In this document: positions 17,070-28,139 of the stretch, piece after piece
How positions within the stretch are numbered: position 1 is the first letter of the stretch
Layout of the letters: each line of letters opens with the position of its first letter
Source: an uncultured Prevotellaceae bacterium
GTDB lineage: Bacteria; Bacteroidota; Bacteroidia; Bacteroidales; Muribaculaceae
Assembly (NCBI GenBank): GCA_900320055.1
Contig: ONQS01000023.1
Location: forward strand, 1-64,000
Reading direction: 5' to 3'
Length of the DNA stretch: 64,000 nucleotides
The notes under the pieces: generated by a model
Seen by the model: the letters and a program-made list of their open reading frames with translations, nothing else
What the model was told of the DNA's origin: nothing
The model's database searches: none
Program-made: the position numbers and the translations under genes

Positions 17070-17906
17070 TTAATATTTGTAGAAACCTTCACCAGTCTTG
17101 CGACCCAGCAGGCCGGCACGAACCATCTTGCGCAGCAGCGGGTGAGGACGATACTTGGGATCGCCAAACTCGTTGTAGAGCACTTCCATGATGGCGAGAT
17201 TCACATCGTTACCGATGAGGTCGGCCAGTGCGAGGGGACCCATGGGATGGTTGGCACCCAGCATCATGCACTTGTCGATATCCTCGGCGCTGGCAATGCC
17301 ATCGGCCAAGATACCTACTGCCTCGTTGATCATCGGGATGAGAATGCGGTTAACGACAAAACCGGGAGCCTCGTTAACGGGAACGGGGGTCTTGCCGATC
17401 TCGGTGGTCAGGTCGATGATGCACTGAGCGGTAGCGTCGCTGGTGAGTTGGCCCTTGATGACCTCGACGAGCGCCATGCGGTCGGCGGGGTTAAAGAAGT
17501 GGCAACCGATAAACTGAGCGGGACGGCTGGTGCAAGCAGCAATCTCAGTGATCGAGAGCGATGAGGAGTTGGTGGCGAAGATGGTCTCGGGCTTGCAGAT
17601 CTTGTCCAGTTCCATAAAGACGTCCTTCTTCAACTGCATATTCTCGACAGCAGCCTCGATAACGAGGTCGGCATCGGCAAACGTGGCATAGTCGGTCGTG
17701 GTGGTGATGTTAGCCAGGATAGACTTCATGGCATCCTCGGTAATCTTACCCTTCTCGACAAGTTTGTTGTAGCCCTTGGAGATCGAAGCCATTGCTTTGT
17801 CGAGGCTCTCCTGGGTGCGGCTCTTCATAACGACGGGCATCTTGGCGGCAAACGCCTTAACGATACCCTTAGCCATTGTACCTGTTCCAATAACACAAAT
17901 TTTCAT
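17070..17906 (-). CDS. hbd: 3-hydroxybutyryl-CoA dehydrogenase
   Basis: The 278-residue protein has an N-terminal NAD-binding motif ([16 protein letters not shown]), the catalytic-region [14 protein letters not shown] and the C-terminal helical domain ([14 protein letters not shown]). It interconverts acetoacetyl-CoA and 3-hydroxybutyryl-CoA. The classical lysine pathway does not need this step; with Crt it gives the operon a second entry to crotonyl-CoA. It lies 23 bases before bcd and 42 after crt. Confidence 0.95.
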   Translation of the reverse strand: MKICVIGTGTMAKGIVKAFAAKMPVVMKSRTQESLDKAMASISKGYNKLVEKGKITEDAMKSILANITTTTDYATFADADLVIEAAVENMQLKKDVFMELDKICKPETIFATNSSSLSITEIAACTSRPAQFIGCHFFNPADRMALVEVIKGQLTSDATAQCIIDLTTEIGKTPVPVNEAPGFVVNRILIPMINEAVGILADGIASAEDIDKCMMLGANHPMGPLALADLIGNDVNLAIMEVLYNEFGDPKYRPHPLLRKMVRAGLLGRKTGEGFYKY

Positions 17907-17948
17907 GATTTGATATTATTATATTGATTATTAATGATTTAGTTTCAA

Positions 17949-18725
17949 TTATTTACCATTAAACTCCGCTTGGCGCTTGTTGAGGAAAGCATCCATGCCC
18001 TCCTTCTGGTCGCTGGTGGCAAAGCACTTGCCGAAGAGTTTATTCTCAAGCGCTATAGCGGCATCGGCATCGAGGTCGTAGCCCTCGTTGATGCTCTGCT
18101 TGGCCAGGCTAATGGCAACGGGAGCATTGTGGAGCATCATCTGAGCCATCTCGACGGCTTTTTCCATCAGTTGCTCGGGTTCATAGACAGCATTGACCAA
18201 ACCGATACGGAGTGCTTCGTCGGCACGGATCACCTTGCCTGTGTAGATCATCTCCTTGGCATGGCCCTGGCCCACAATCTTAGGCAGACGGTAGGTGCCT
18301 GAGAAGCCCGGGATTATGCCCAGGCCCACCTCGGGCTGGCCAAACTTAGCCTTGCTCGATGCGATGCGGATGTCGCAGGCCATAGCCAGTTCACAGCCAC
18401 CACCCAAGGCAAAACCGTTGACAGCGGCAATGACTGGAATGGGCAATGTCTCGATGGCACGGAAGACCTGAGCGCCGAGGCGTCCGAATTCATAGCCCTG
18501 AGCCTCGTTGAGGTGAGCCATCTCGGAAATGTCGGCACCAGCGACAAACGACTTCTCACCGTCGCCCGTGATGATGAGCACACGCGTTGCAGCATCCAAG
18601 TGGCTCAAGCAGTCGCTTAACTCCTTAAGGATGGTGGAGTTGAGCGCATTCAGCGACTTGGGTGCCGAAATCTTGAGGATGGTGATACCCTGGGTGTGCT
18701 CAATCTTTATGAAATTGTATTCCAT
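17949..18725 (-). CDS. crt: Enoyl-CoA hydratase / crotonase
   Basis: From the ATG at 18725 the product is 258 residues. The crotonase oxyanion-hole and active-site region is present (VAGADISEMAHLNEA, GGGCELAMACDIRIASS, FGQPEVGLGIIPGFSGT, with the two expected Glu residues). It hydrates crotonyl-CoA or dehydrates 3-hydroxybutyryl-CoA. The start at 18725 leaves 17 bases after atoA; the ATG at 18734 is also possible. Neighbour hbd supports the C4 assignment. Confidence 0.93.
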   Translation of the reverse strand: MEYNFIKIEHTQGITILKISAPKSLNALNSTILKELSDCLSHLDAATRVLIITGDGEKSFVAGADISEMAHLNEAQGYEFGRLGAQVFRAIETLPIPVIAAVNGFALGGGCELAMACDIRIASSKAKFGQPEVGLGIIPGFSGTYRLPKIVGQGHAKEMIYTGKVIRADEALRIGLVNAVYEPEQLMEKAVEMAQMMLHNAPVAISLAKQSINEGYDLDADAAIALENKLFGKCFATSDQKEGMDAFLNKRQAEFNGK

Positions 18726-18742
18726 CTGTAACAAGGCTGGAA

Positions 18743-19402
18743 TTAGATGTCCATAGGTTTCAGATCAGGCGAGATGATGAGTTTGGCCTCGGTTGCGGCC
18801 TGAACATCCTCGACGGTGAACTCGGGATGGAGTTCGCGCAGAACGATGCCCTCGGGAGTGATATCCATTACACCCATCTCGGTGATGATCATGTTGACCT
18901 GCCCGGCAGCGGTCAGGGGCAGAGTGCACTCTTTCAAGATCTTGGGGTTACCCTTCTGAGTGTGCTCCATGGTGAGGATCACACGCTTGGCACCAACGAC
19001 GAGGTCCATTGCGCCACCCATACCGGGAGCCATCTTGCCAGGGATGATCCAGTTGGCCAGATTGCCTTTCTCATCGACCTGCAGCGCGCCAAGGAACGAA
19101 ACGTTGACGTGACCGCCACGGATGATGGCAAATGAGGTGGCCGAGTCAAATGTGCAAGCACCCGGATTGAGGGTTATAGCACCACCACCGGCGTTGATGA
19201 GGTTCTTGTCCTCCTTGCCCTCTTCGGGAGTGGGACCCATACCCATAGCGCCATTCTCGGTCTGCAGGGTCACGGAAATGCCATCAGGCAGGTAGTTAGG
19301 GATTAAGGTAGGGATACCAATACCCAGATTCACAACATCGCCATCGTGCAATTCCTTGGCAGCACGCTTTGCGATGACTTCTCTCATTTGATATTTATCC
19401 AT
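18743..19402 (-). CDS. atoA: Butyrate-acetoacetate CoA-transferase subunit B
   Basis: The 219-residue protein has the family start ([20 protein letters not shown]), [15 protein letters not shown], and the [10 protein letters not shown] segment carrying the catalytic Glu of class I CoA-transferases. With subunit A (gene at 28140-28790) it moves CoA from butyryl-CoA to acetoacetate, releasing butyrate. The partner gene is at the other end of the lysine genes, about 8.7 kb upstream in the same operon, whereas these subunits are usually adjacent. Confidence 0.92.
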   Translation of the reverse strand: MDKYQMREVIAKRAAKELHDGDVVNLGIGIPTLIPNYLPDGISVTLQTENGAMGMGPTPEEGKEDKNLINAGGGAITLNPGACTFDSATSFAIIRGGHVNVSFLGALQVDEKGNLANWIIPGKMAPGMGGAMDLVVGAKRVILTMEHTQKGNPKILKECTLPLTAAGQVNMIITEMGVMDITPEGIVLRELHPEFTVEDVQAATEAKLIISPDLKPMDI

Positions 19403-19451
19403 AATAATAGTACGGTTTTTGAGATTAATTATATGTTTTTTTGTAAAAAAG

Positions 19452-20240
19452 TTATTTCATTCCTCTCTTGACCATCTCTTGAACGACAAACGATGCCACA
19501 TCATCGGCATAAGTGTTCATGCCGAAACCGGCATCAAAACCGAGTTCCTTAGCCAACTCGTGGGTCACACGGGCACCACCGCAGCAGCAAATCATCTTGT
19601 CACGCAGGCCCTCGGCCTCCATGAGTTCGATAAACTCAGTCATGTTCTTGATATGGACGTCCTTCTGAGTGACGGTCTGTGAGACGAGCAGGGCGTCGGC
19701 ATGCAGTTCGATGCCCTTGGCGATAAACTCGTCGTTAGGCACCTGCGAGCCGAGATTGTAGGCATCGATCATCTCGTAACGCTCGAGACCATAGTGTCCC
19801 GCATAGCCCTTCATGTTCATGATGGCGTCGATGCCGACGGTATGGGCATCGGTGCCGGTCGATGCGCCCACGATGACAATCTTGCGGCCGATGTTCTGCT
19901 TGATATACTCATCGGTCTCATACATGTCCATCGTGTTGCTCTCGACCTTAGGAACATAGATGGTCGAGTAATCCACGGTGTGGGAACAACTGCCATAGCA
20001 ATTAAAGAAGGTAAAACCGGGGGTCAACTCCTTATAGAACACCACGCTGGGATTTTCCAAGCCCATCTTGCGGAGTAACTGCTTTGCAGCCTCGACAGCC
20101 TCGGCGCCACAGGGCACGGGCAGGGTGAAACTCAGTTGCACCTTGCCATCGTTCATGGTGTCGCCATAGGGTTTTATCTTAGTGAAGTCCAAGGTTTTGT
20201 CAAAATCCTTGGCTTCCATGCTATATAAACCTTCGCTCAT
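19452..20240 (-). CDS. kamE: Lysine 5,6-aminomutase beta subunit, B12-binding
   Basis: The 262-residue subunit has a short N-terminal extension and a Rossmann-like cobalamin-binding domain with GASTGTDAHTVGIDAIMNMK, including the D-x-H-x-x-G motif whose His ligates cobalt. The preceding GRKIVIVG contains the candidate Lys that binds pyridoxal phosphate. With KamD it converts L-beta-lysine to 3,5-diaminohexanoate by a radical mechanism that needs adenosylcobalamin and PLP. It follows kamD by 40 bases. Confidence 0.95.
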   Translation of the reverse strand: MSEGLYSMEAKDFDKTLDFTKIKPYGDTMNDGKVQLSFTLPVPCGAEAVEAAKQLLRKMGLENPSVVFYKELTPGFTFFNCYGSCSHTVDYSTIYVPKVESNTMDMYETDEYIKQNIGRKIVIVGASTGTDAHTVGIDAIMNMKGYAGHYGLERYEMIDAYNLGSQVPNDEFIAKGIELHADALLVSQTVTQKDVHIKNMTEFIELMEAEGLRDKMICCCGGARVTHELAKELGFDAGFGMNTYADDVASFVVQEMVKRGMK

Positions 20241-20280
20241 AGTATTATAGTAACCTTATTTTTATTATGATGTGTTGTTA

Positions 20281-21837
20281 TTATCTCTTGCCCTTCATCA
20301 GTTCCACAAACGGGTTGTAGTAGTTCTCCCCCTTCATGGTAACGCCTTCAAGGCCCTTACCGCCATTCTTGGGACGCTTTACATCGCCAAAGATTCCCTT
20401 CTCAAGTGCGGTAAAGAGGCCTTCCTTGGTGATATCCTCGAGCAACTTGATGGTGTTGCCCAGCACTTCCTTAACACGGTTACGGCAGATGCCACCCTCT
20501 ACAAACTCCATTTCCTCGCCGATGCTCTTCATGTTATTAAAGATGTACTTGGCGTTTTCGATCGAGAGGTAACGGTCGCTCATAAATGGGGTGTGGATTG
20601 CCTCAGTGGGCATACCCAATAACTGGATACCCTGGTGGGTCCAGATGCCGATCATATTGAACAAGGCGTCCTGGATGTGGCCGCGGAAGATGTTGCCCGT
20701 CATGAACTTAGTGGGAGGCATATACTTCAACGTGGCCTTGGGGAAAATCTCACGGGTCATCTGGGCCTGAGCGAGTTCGAGCAAGAAGCCGTTCTCAAGC
20801 ATCGGGTCCATCTCAAAGGCGTGACCCAGACCCATCTGCTCCTCGGGCAAGCCTGCCATGAGGGCCAGTTGCTCGTTGATGAGGTCCGAAGCCAGCACCG
20901 TGTGCGCAGCCTCGACGGCATCGGCGGTAGTCAAGTAGTTGTCCTCGCCAGTGTTGATGATAACTCCGGCAAAGCCATTGATGATGCGGCTCATGTATTG
21001 ATCGACGAGCGTGCGCTGCATGTTGATGTCACGGAACAGGATGCCGTAGAGTGCGTCGTTAAGCATGACATCAAGGCCCTCAAAGGCACCCATGATGGCA
21101 ATCTCGGGCATACACAAGCCTGAGCAATAGTTGCACAGACGGATGTAGCGGCCTTGTTCCTCGCCCACCTCATCGAGCGCCTTACGCATGATGCGGAAGT
21201 TCTCCTGGGTTGCAAACGTGCCACCGAAGCCCTCGGTCGTTGCGCCATAGGGCACATAGTCCAGCAGACTCTGACCGGTAGTACGGATCACAGCGATAAC
21301 ATCGGCACCCTGGCGCGCTCCTGCCTGAGCCTGCACCACGTCCTCATAGATGTTACCCGTAGCCACGATGATGTAGAGGTAGGGCTTGGGACCTTCACCG
21401 ATGGTCTCCAGATAGTGTTCGCGACGCGCACGGCGTGTGCGTATGCGGGCCATGCTCTCGTCGATAACGGGTTGCAGGGCCTCGGCAATCTGCTTGGGAT
21501 CACGAGTGACCACACGCGTGATGTCCAATTCATCGGCAGCGACCTTTTCGGCAATCTGCTGCGGGTTGAGACCGGTCTGGATCATGGCATTGGCGATAAA
21601 GAACAGCGCGCCCTCGCTCAGGACACCCTTATCCTTCAATGCCTCAACCACGACGTTGGGCAGAGGCACATCGTTGTCATCAACGCCATCGATGCCCATC
21701 AAGCGGCACAGCGTGCGCTCAACAGCCACCGTCGTGTATTGCTCGACAAAGGCTTGCACATCCTCGGCAATGCCCTTGGCCAATCCTCTGGCATACTCAA
21801 CTTTTTCAAAATCTAGTCCTAACTTGCTCTTTTGCAT
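20281..21837 (-). CDS. kamD: Lysine 5,6-aminomutase alpha subunit
   Basis: The 518-residue protein is full length for the alpha subunit, the TIM-barrel partner that holds PLP, substrate and the B12 upper face. Recognisable segments are VQAQAGARQGADVIAVIRTT, YGATTEGFGGTFATQENF and MPPTKFMTGNIFRGH. It works with KamE (next gene) in migration of the terminal amino group of beta-lysine. The coupling of kamD to kamE and to the repair genes kamBC supports 5,6-aminomutase rather than ornithine 4,5-aminomutase, whose subunits are arranged differently. Confidence 0.95.
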   Translation of the reverse strand: MQKSKLGLDFEKVEYARGLAKGIAEDVQAFVEQYTTVAVERTLCRLMGIDGVDDNDVPLPNVVVEALKDKGVLSEGALFFIANAMIQTGLNPQQIAEKVAADELDITRVVTRDPKQIAEALQPVIDESMARIRTRRARREHYLETIGEGPKPYLYIIVATGNIYEDVVQAQAGARQGADVIAVIRTTGQSLLDYVPYGATTEGFGGTFATQENFRIMRKALDEVGEEQGRYIRLCNYCSGLCMPEIAIMGAFEGLDVMLNDALYGILFRDINMQRTLVDQYMSRIINGFAGVIINTGEDNYLTTADAVEAAHTVLASDLINEQLALMAGLPEEQMGLGHAFEMDPMLENGFLLELAQAQMTREIFPKATLKYMPPTKFMTGNIFRGHIQDALFNMIGIWTHQGIQLLGMPTEAIHTPFMSDRYLSIENAKYIFNNMKSIGEEMEFVEGGICRNRVKEVLGNTIKLLEDITKEGLFTALEKGIFGDVKRPKNGGKGLEGVTMKGENYYNPFVELMKGKR

Positions 21838-21886
21838 ATTGTCTGTAATAGTATATAGTGTGATTGATGTGTGATATCTAAAATCG

Positions 21887-23227
21887 CTATTGGGTCGCTA
21901 GCATCGCACGAGCCGTTTCGATCCACTCAGTGTCGATGCCTAGGTTCTGGGCTATGTTGAGTGCCTCGTGTGGCACCTCGCCGTCTCGAACCTCAACCAG
22001 CCGATAGTCCATTTCGCCATTCTCAAAGCCTTTTACTCTCAGGCAATGAGCCTTGCCTGGCTCTATATCGTAATGCGTCGTCATGACGAGGCTCATGTCC
22101 TTACCATCCAGCACCCTGAGCAGTGCCGAGACCAGTGCGGCACCCTCGGTGGGATTGGTCGTGCGGGCTGGCTCGTCGATCAACGCCAGTAATTTCTTGT
22201 TCATGCGCGATGCCTTGATCACGGCATCGATATTCTTCATCTCTGCGGCAAACGATGACAAGCCTTTCTCGACGGACTGCTCGTCACCGATACAGAAGTA
22301 GATCTCGTCCTTGACGTCGATCCGGGCTTGGGCCGCAGGTATTCCAAACCCAAACTGAAAAAGCAGTTGACACAAGGTCAATGTCTTGAGCACCACTGTC
22401 TTGCCGCCCATGTTAGCGCCCGTGATCAGGGTGGGTTGCAAGCCGTATGCAATATCCACATGCTGATATTTCCGGCCATGGGAAGTGACGGCAGCCAGGA
22501 CCTGAGGATGGAAGATACCCTCATAGCGGCACATGCCGTCGAGTGACAATTCTGGAAATGTCAGTCCCATAGCCCGCATCTGCATCGCCTTGGCCATGAG
22601 CACATCGGTCCGAGCCAGTGCGAGTTGCGCCTGCTCTATCGCGGTTGCGAACGGACGCAATCGCTCACTAAGGTCGGCCCGGACAGAATCTTCCAGAGCA
22701 TCGGCCTGCAGTATCAAGTCATCCTGCTGATCGGGATGCTGGCGCATTTGGGACCTCAATTGCTTGAGTTGCTCACAGTAGGAGTCATATATATAAAATG
22801 TGGCAATCTTCATTCCGTCAGGGTCAAGAACATTAATCACCTGATCCAGCGGTGGTATTGCCACCACACTATCCAGGTCATGCTGCTTGAGCAATTTAGC
22901 GACATCACCGGCCAGAATTGCCAGATGCTTAACCTCAAACAACTCGATGTCATCCAGCACTTGCTTGCCTGCCAGATTACGGATGGTAGTGCGTATGTCC
23001 TTCAAGCCCTGTAACTTGAAGAGCAACGTATCGATGTGAATCTTATCGACTCGCTCGACAAACTCCACAAAGTGGCGCAACGCGTCATAGCACACCACGA
23101 TATCCTCGGCACGGGTCATCATCTCCGTATCGAGGAGCCAGCGACGCGCATAACCGGACTGGAGTTCCAGTTGGTCAATCATGTACCGCAAGCCGCAAGG
23201 CGATTCTATGACATTTTTGAGTTGCAT
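21887..23227 (-). CDS. kamC: KamC, MutS-like ATPase of aminomutase reactivation
   Basis: The 446-residue protein looks like the lever/clamp and ATPase parts of MutS without the mismatch-binding domain. Walker A is LITGANMGGKTVVLKTL and Walker B-like ALIDEPARTTNPTEGAAL. Automatic annotation often calls it a mismatch-repair protein, but its position between kamB and kamD, repeated in other lysine fermenters, and its abutting start with kamB point to the aminomutase reactivase. Such proteins are thought to swap damaged cobalamin in KamDE using ATP. The family role is from memory of annotation; the ATPase fold is visible. Confidence 0.88.
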   Translation of the reverse strand: MQLKNVIESPCGLRYMIDQLELQSGYARRWLLDTEMMTRAEDIVVCYDALRHFVEFVERVDKIHIDTLLFKLQGLKDIRTTIRNLAGKQVLDDIELFEVKHLAILAGDVAKLLKQHDLDSVVAIPPLDQVINVLDPDGMKIATFYIYDSYCEQLKQLRSQMRQHPDQQDDLILQADALEDSVRADLSERLRPFATAIEQAQLALARTDVLMAKAMQMRAMGLTFPELSLDGMCRYEGIFHPQVLAAVTSHGRKYQHVDIAYGLQPTLITGANMGGKTVVLKTLTLCQLLFQFGFGIPAAQARIDVKDEIYFCIGDEQSVEKGLSSFAAEMKNIDAVIKASRMNKKLLALIDEPARTTNPTEGAALVSALLRVLDGKDMSLVMTTHYDIEPGKAHCLRVKGFENGEMDYRLVEVRDGEVPHEALNIAQNLGIDTEWIETARAMLATQ

Positions 23228-24247
23228 CTATTGCAGGTTGTCGTTTTTTAACAGGTCATACACAGGAAGCCCGATGGCTTCGCTAAGTCGGTCACACAGC
23301 ATGTCCGAGTCTAGGACATATCCGCTGGGTGATGTGGGATTGACGGTAACAGCGATGAGTTTGCTCTTATGCAGTACGCTCACACGACCGCCACCCTTCA
23401 CAAAAAGACTCAACTGCTGGGGAGTGACAAATATCTTGGTGAAGTCCCTCACCACCAGTTCTACTTGCTTGAGGTCTTTGTTCTTCCGCACCTTCTCGAG
23501 GAATCCATCAACGAGCGCTCCTGCCACATACAGGGTCTTGCAGTCACCCATCCCCTCGAACTGGATGTCCCTTGAGAGCGATGTCAAGGCGTCCAGTCCA
23601 CGCATGCGGCCTTCACTATCGATTGCCCAGAGTCCCTTGTCGACCGGCTCCAAACGGCTGATGTTGTCATCGCTGGTCAAGTCCAGGTTCACGAGATTGA
23701 CCACATGGGCCGTCTTGCTCACCAGCGTGTTGATATTGGCCGAATAGGCCGCGCCCGTAGCCAGAATCATCGACTGGCTGACTGCCGGAGATGCCGAACT
23801 CATCCGTGAGAGGGCTCCGTCGATAATCACCAGGTCGATGTTCAGCCGTCGCATGTCGGCCATCCATCGCCTCAGACTCGCCGCCGAGGAGGGTCCGGAA
23901 AGCAGGATTTTGCCCCCAGTGAGCGCCTTGGCGGTCACTACCCTACCCAGCGAGGTGTTCTCGTCGCTGACGTCATACAGTTCCGACACCAGTCGTCGCT
24001 GCCCGTAATGCATCTCACTCGTGGCGAAATACATGCCCTCACGCAGGACGATTTCTGGCTTCTGGGTGCGTGTCACCTGGTCGACGGTCTCACCGTCAAT
24101 GCCAATCGAGGTCACTGCGATGCGTCGGCTTTCCACGGGCAAGCGATTGAGCACATACTTCAAGCACTCTGTCTTGCCGGTGTTCTTTTCCAGGCCCACG
24201 ATAGACAGGCTATCGTAACGCAATATTTCGTCGATGAACGGGAGCAC
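23228..24247 (-). CDS. kamB: KamB, lysine 5,6-aminomutase reactivase subunit
   Basis: The 339-residue protein starts with a P-loop (GLEKNTGKTECLKYVLNRL). It contains a further conserved stretch, GKILLSGPSSAASLRRWMAD, and a hydrophobic strand ending in Asp (LDLVIIDGALSRMS) that may be Walker B. Its TAG stop at 23228-23230 directly abuts the kamC ATG at 23227, so the two are probably translated together and act as a pair. The product's place between kamA and kamC matches the kamABCDE order of known clusters. The mechanism is inferred from family and context. Confidence 0.87.
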   Translation of the reverse strand: MLPFIDEILRYDSLSIVGLEKNTGKTECLKYVLNRLPVESRRIAVTSIGIDGETVDQVTRTQKPEIVLREGMYFATSEMHYGQRRLVSELYDVSDENTSLGRVVTAKALTGGKILLSGPSSAASLRRWMADMRRLNIDLVIIDGALSRMSSASPAVSQSMILATGAAYSANINTLVSKTAHVVNLVNLDLTSDDNISRLEPVDKGLWAIDSEGRMRGLDALTSLSRDIQFEGMGDCKTLYVAGALVDGFLEKVRKNKDLKQVELVVRDFTKIFVTPQQLSLFVKGGGRVSVLHKSKLIAVTVNPTSPSGYVLDSDMLCDRLSEAIGLPVYDLLKNDNLQ

Positions 24248-24319
24248 TACTCAGTAACAAGTCAGTCCGCGTGGAGAAGCGCCATTTTTAGCACTCCTCC
24301 ACGGAACCGACATCATGAT

Positions 24320-25603
<1,284 letters not shown>

Positions 25604-25682
25604 AATCATTCTATCTGATTTCTTGCTGCAAGTGGCGTGACAAAGCACGCCACAGCAGTCCATAAGATGTATCGTCTAATAA

Positions 25683-26756
25683 TTAAGCGTACAGTTCCTC
25701 AAAGATCTTGCGCAGTTTCGGGCACTCGCGCAACTCTTGCAGGGTAATCTCAGCGTGGCCCTTGGTGTAGCCGTTACCGATGATCATGTTCACGTCAGCG
25801 CCAATACCCTCGGCACCGAGAGCAGCCTTGGTGAAACTGGTGGCCATCGAGAAGAAGTAAACGGTACCATCCTCCTTGGTGCAAAGCACGCTGGTCATCT
25901 CGGTATCGGGCACATTCACGTTGTTGATGGTAACATCGGCCATCTTGCCGTCGGTCAGTTTGTATACCAACTCGTAAACCTCAACAGGGGTCATACCGGC
26001 AACGCTCTCAACCACGTCGCAGAAGCCGAGATCCTTGATGCGCTGGGTCGACTTGGGGCTGTTGGCCAGACCAATGACCTTACCAGTGACACCAACGCGC
26101 TTCTGAGCCTCATAGCAGCACAGCATACCGCTCTTGCCGCCAGCACCCAGGATAACGACGGTCTGACCGGGACGGCACAACTTGGCGGTCTGTGCGGGAG
26201 CGCCAGCGACATCGAGTGCGCTCAGAGCGAGTTTCTCGGGCATGTCGGTAGGAATCTTGGCATAGATGCCGCTCTCGAACAGGATAGCCTTACCCTTGAT
26301 GTCGACCTGGTCAACATCGGCACGGATATCGAGGATCTCGTCGATGCGCAGCGGAGTGAGCGACAGCGACACGAGCGTTGCGATACGGTCACCCTCTTTG
26401 AGGTCGATCTTGCCCTTTAAGGCATCACCGATCTTCTCCACCTTACCCAAGAGCATACCACCCGAACCGGTGCGACGGTTGCGGTGCTTGCCCTGCAGTT
26501 CTACGTTATAGAGCATCTCCTTCTTGATCTCTTCCATCACCTCGGCCTCGTTGTTGGGATCCTTAGCCTGTGCCTTGGCATAGTTGTGGATATCGGTAAA
26601 CGAAGCGGAGTCGATATTGAGCGTCTGCACGTCAATGAGGATCTCATTATCGTAGATCTCGTCCATGTTGTTGTCCAACTTGTTGGCGGGCTGAGGAAGA
26701 ACGCCCTTGGGTTCGATTACTCGGTGTGTACCGAATCTGTTTCCGTGTTTCTGCAT
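25683..26756 (-). CDS. kdd: L-erythro-3,5-diaminohexanoate dehydrogenase
   Basis: The 357-residue protein has an N-terminal MDR-like domain and a Rossmann motif (VVILGAGGKSGMLCCYEA). It starts KHGNRFGTHRVIEPKGVLPQ, a typical Kdd opening, and lies between kamA and kce as in other lysine clusters. It oxidatively deaminates 3,5-diaminohexanoate to 3-keto-5-aminohexanoate with NAD+. Gaps of 62 and 79 bases separate it from kce and kamA. Confidence 0.94.
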   Translation of the reverse strand: MQKHGNRFGTHRVIEPKGVLPQPANKLDNNMDEIYDNEILIDVQTLNIDSASFTDIHNYAKAQAKDPNNEAEVMEEIKKEMLYNVELQGKHRNRRTGSGGMLLGKVEKIGDALKGKIDLKEGDRIATLVSLSLTPLRIDEILDIRADVDQVDIKGKAILFESGIYAKIPTDMPEKLALSALDVAGAPAQTAKLCRPGQTVVILGAGGKSGMLCCYEAQKRVGVTGKVIGLANSPKSTQRIKDLGFCDVVESVAGMTPVEVYELVYKLTDGKMADVTINNVNVPDTEMTSVLCTKEDGTVYFFSMATSFTKAALGAEGIGADVNMIIGNGYTKGHAEITLQELRECPKLRKIFEELYA

Positions 26757-26818
26757 TGTTTTAATATGTTTTAGTGTTAAACGTTGTTTTTGTTATTACT
26801 CATTGTGTTGTGGAGATA

Positions 26819-27652
26819 TCAGTTGCGGGGCTTGAGACCGAGAATCTCGCGGGCCTCGTCGCTGGTGGCGATGGGACGGCCCAACTCCTTGGCTAGGCGC
26901 ACCACCTTCTCGACGAGTTCGCCATTGCTCTTGGCCAGCACGCCCTTTGAGAGGTACAGATTGTCCTCGAAGCCTACTCGCACATTACCGCCCATTGCGA
27001 TGGCGGCAGCAGCCATGGGGAAGGCATGGCGGCCCACACCGGTAACCGTCCAGGTCGATCCAGCGGGGATGCCGTTGACGAGCCAGCACAGGTTGGCCAC
27101 TGTTGCGGGAGTGCAACCGGGAACGCCCAGCACGAAGTTGAACTGCATAGGGTTGCCGGGAACCTCACCCTTGCGGGCCATATTCAGGATGGTGTCGAGG
27201 TGACCCATCTCGAAGCACTCATACTCGGGCTTGATGCCACGCTCCATCATGCGCTTGCCAAAGGCACGCATCGTGGGCATCGTGTTGTCAAATATCTCGT
27301 CGCCAAAGTTGCACGTACCGCAATCGAGGGTTGCCATCTCGGGCAGCGGCGTGGTATCGGTCGACTGCAAGCGCTCGTCGGGAGTCATGCCGACGGCACC
27401 GCCTGTCGACGGAATCAGGATGACGTTGGGGCACACCTTGAGGATGGCCTCTTCACATTCCTGAAAGCGGGCGCGGTCTTGAGTTGGCGTGCCGTCGTCC
27501 CAGCGCACATGCAGATGGACGATGGCGGCACCGGCATCGACTGCCGACTTGGCCTCTCGCACGATTTCTTCGACGGTATAAGGCACGTTGGGATTCTGCT
27601 CCTTGGTAACCTCGGCGCCACAAATGGCGGCTGTGATGATCAGTTTATCCAT
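26819..27652 (-). CDS. kce: 3-keto-5-aminohexanoate cleavage enzyme
   Basis: From the ATG at 27652 the product is 277 residues, the expected size. It begins MDKLIITAAICGAEVTKEQN and carries the metal-binding AAIVHLHVRWDDGTPT (H-x-H) plus FGDEIFDNTMPTM and GRHAFPMAAAAIAMGGNVRV. The enzyme condenses its substrate with acetyl-CoA and yields acetoacetate and 3-aminobutyryl-CoA. The frame is open upstream to 27757 but that part overlaps kal and is not family-like. Confidence 0.95.
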   Translation of the reverse strand: MDKLIITAAICGAEVTKEQNPNVPYTVEEIVREAKSAVDAGAAIVHLHVRWDDGTPTQDRARFQECEEAILKVCPNVILIPSTGGAVGMTPDERLQSTDTTPLPEMATLDCGTCNFGDEIFDNTMPTMRAFGKRMMERGIKPEYECFEMGHLDTILNMARKGEVPGNPMQFNFVLGVPGCTPATVANLCWLVNGIPAGSTWTVTGVGRHAFPMAAAAIAMGGNVRVGFEDNLYLSKGVLAKSNGELVEKVVRLAKELGRPIATSDEAREILGLKPRN

Positions 27653-27702
27653 GTTATGATTTTGAGTTTTACTATGAATACTATCGCCTGTAGGCAGGTT
27701 TA

Positions 27703-28092
27703 TTATTTCTTGCGTTGGCAATCTTTGGGAGTCACGCAGGTACCGGAAGCACGGCACACAACCACGGGCTCGTCGAGAATGTCGGCAGCCGATGCCGAGA
27801 TGTCGGGACGGGCCTGAGCCACCTTGCGGGCCTCAAACACCATGTGACGTGAGGTATTGCCCTCACGGTCAATCCAACCCTCAGCCTCGATAAAGTCGCC
27901 AGCATAGACGGGGGCCAAAAACTCGATATTGTCATAGGCGCAGAAGAGACCTTCGTCGCCATCACGCATGATCAACAACTCGGTTGCCACATCACCAAAC
28001 AGGTGTACCATGTGAGCACCGTCAACCAGATTGCCACCGTAGTGAGCATCCTTTGCGCTCATGCGCAGCCTAATCATCGTTTTGTATTCCAT
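27703..28092 (-). CDS. kal: 3-aminobutyryl-CoA ammonia-lyase
   Basis: The 129-residue protein is a hotdog-fold-sized product starting [20 protein letters not shown], with [20 protein letters not shown] and [15 protein letters not shown]. It removes ammonia from 3-aminobutyryl-CoA to give crotonyl-CoA. Identity follows from its size, these segments and its place next to kce. It is the second gene of the operon, 47 bases after atoD. Confidence 0.92.
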   Translation of the reverse strand: MEYKTMIRLRMSAKDAHYGGNLVDGAHMVHLFGDVATELLIMRDGDEGLFCAYDNIEFLAPVYAGDFIEAEGWIDREGNTSRHMVFEARKVAQARPDISASAADILDEPVVVCRASGTCVTPKDCQRKK

Positions 28093-28139
28093 TGGTAGTG
28101 TTTTTTAGTTTTAAGTTGTTAGTTTATTGGAGGTATTGA

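Noticed and set aside
21887..23227. Mismatch-repair MutS
   Set aside because: The protein lacks the mismatch-binding domain and lies inside the kam cluster abutting kamB; a true MutS2 is at 55782-58244.
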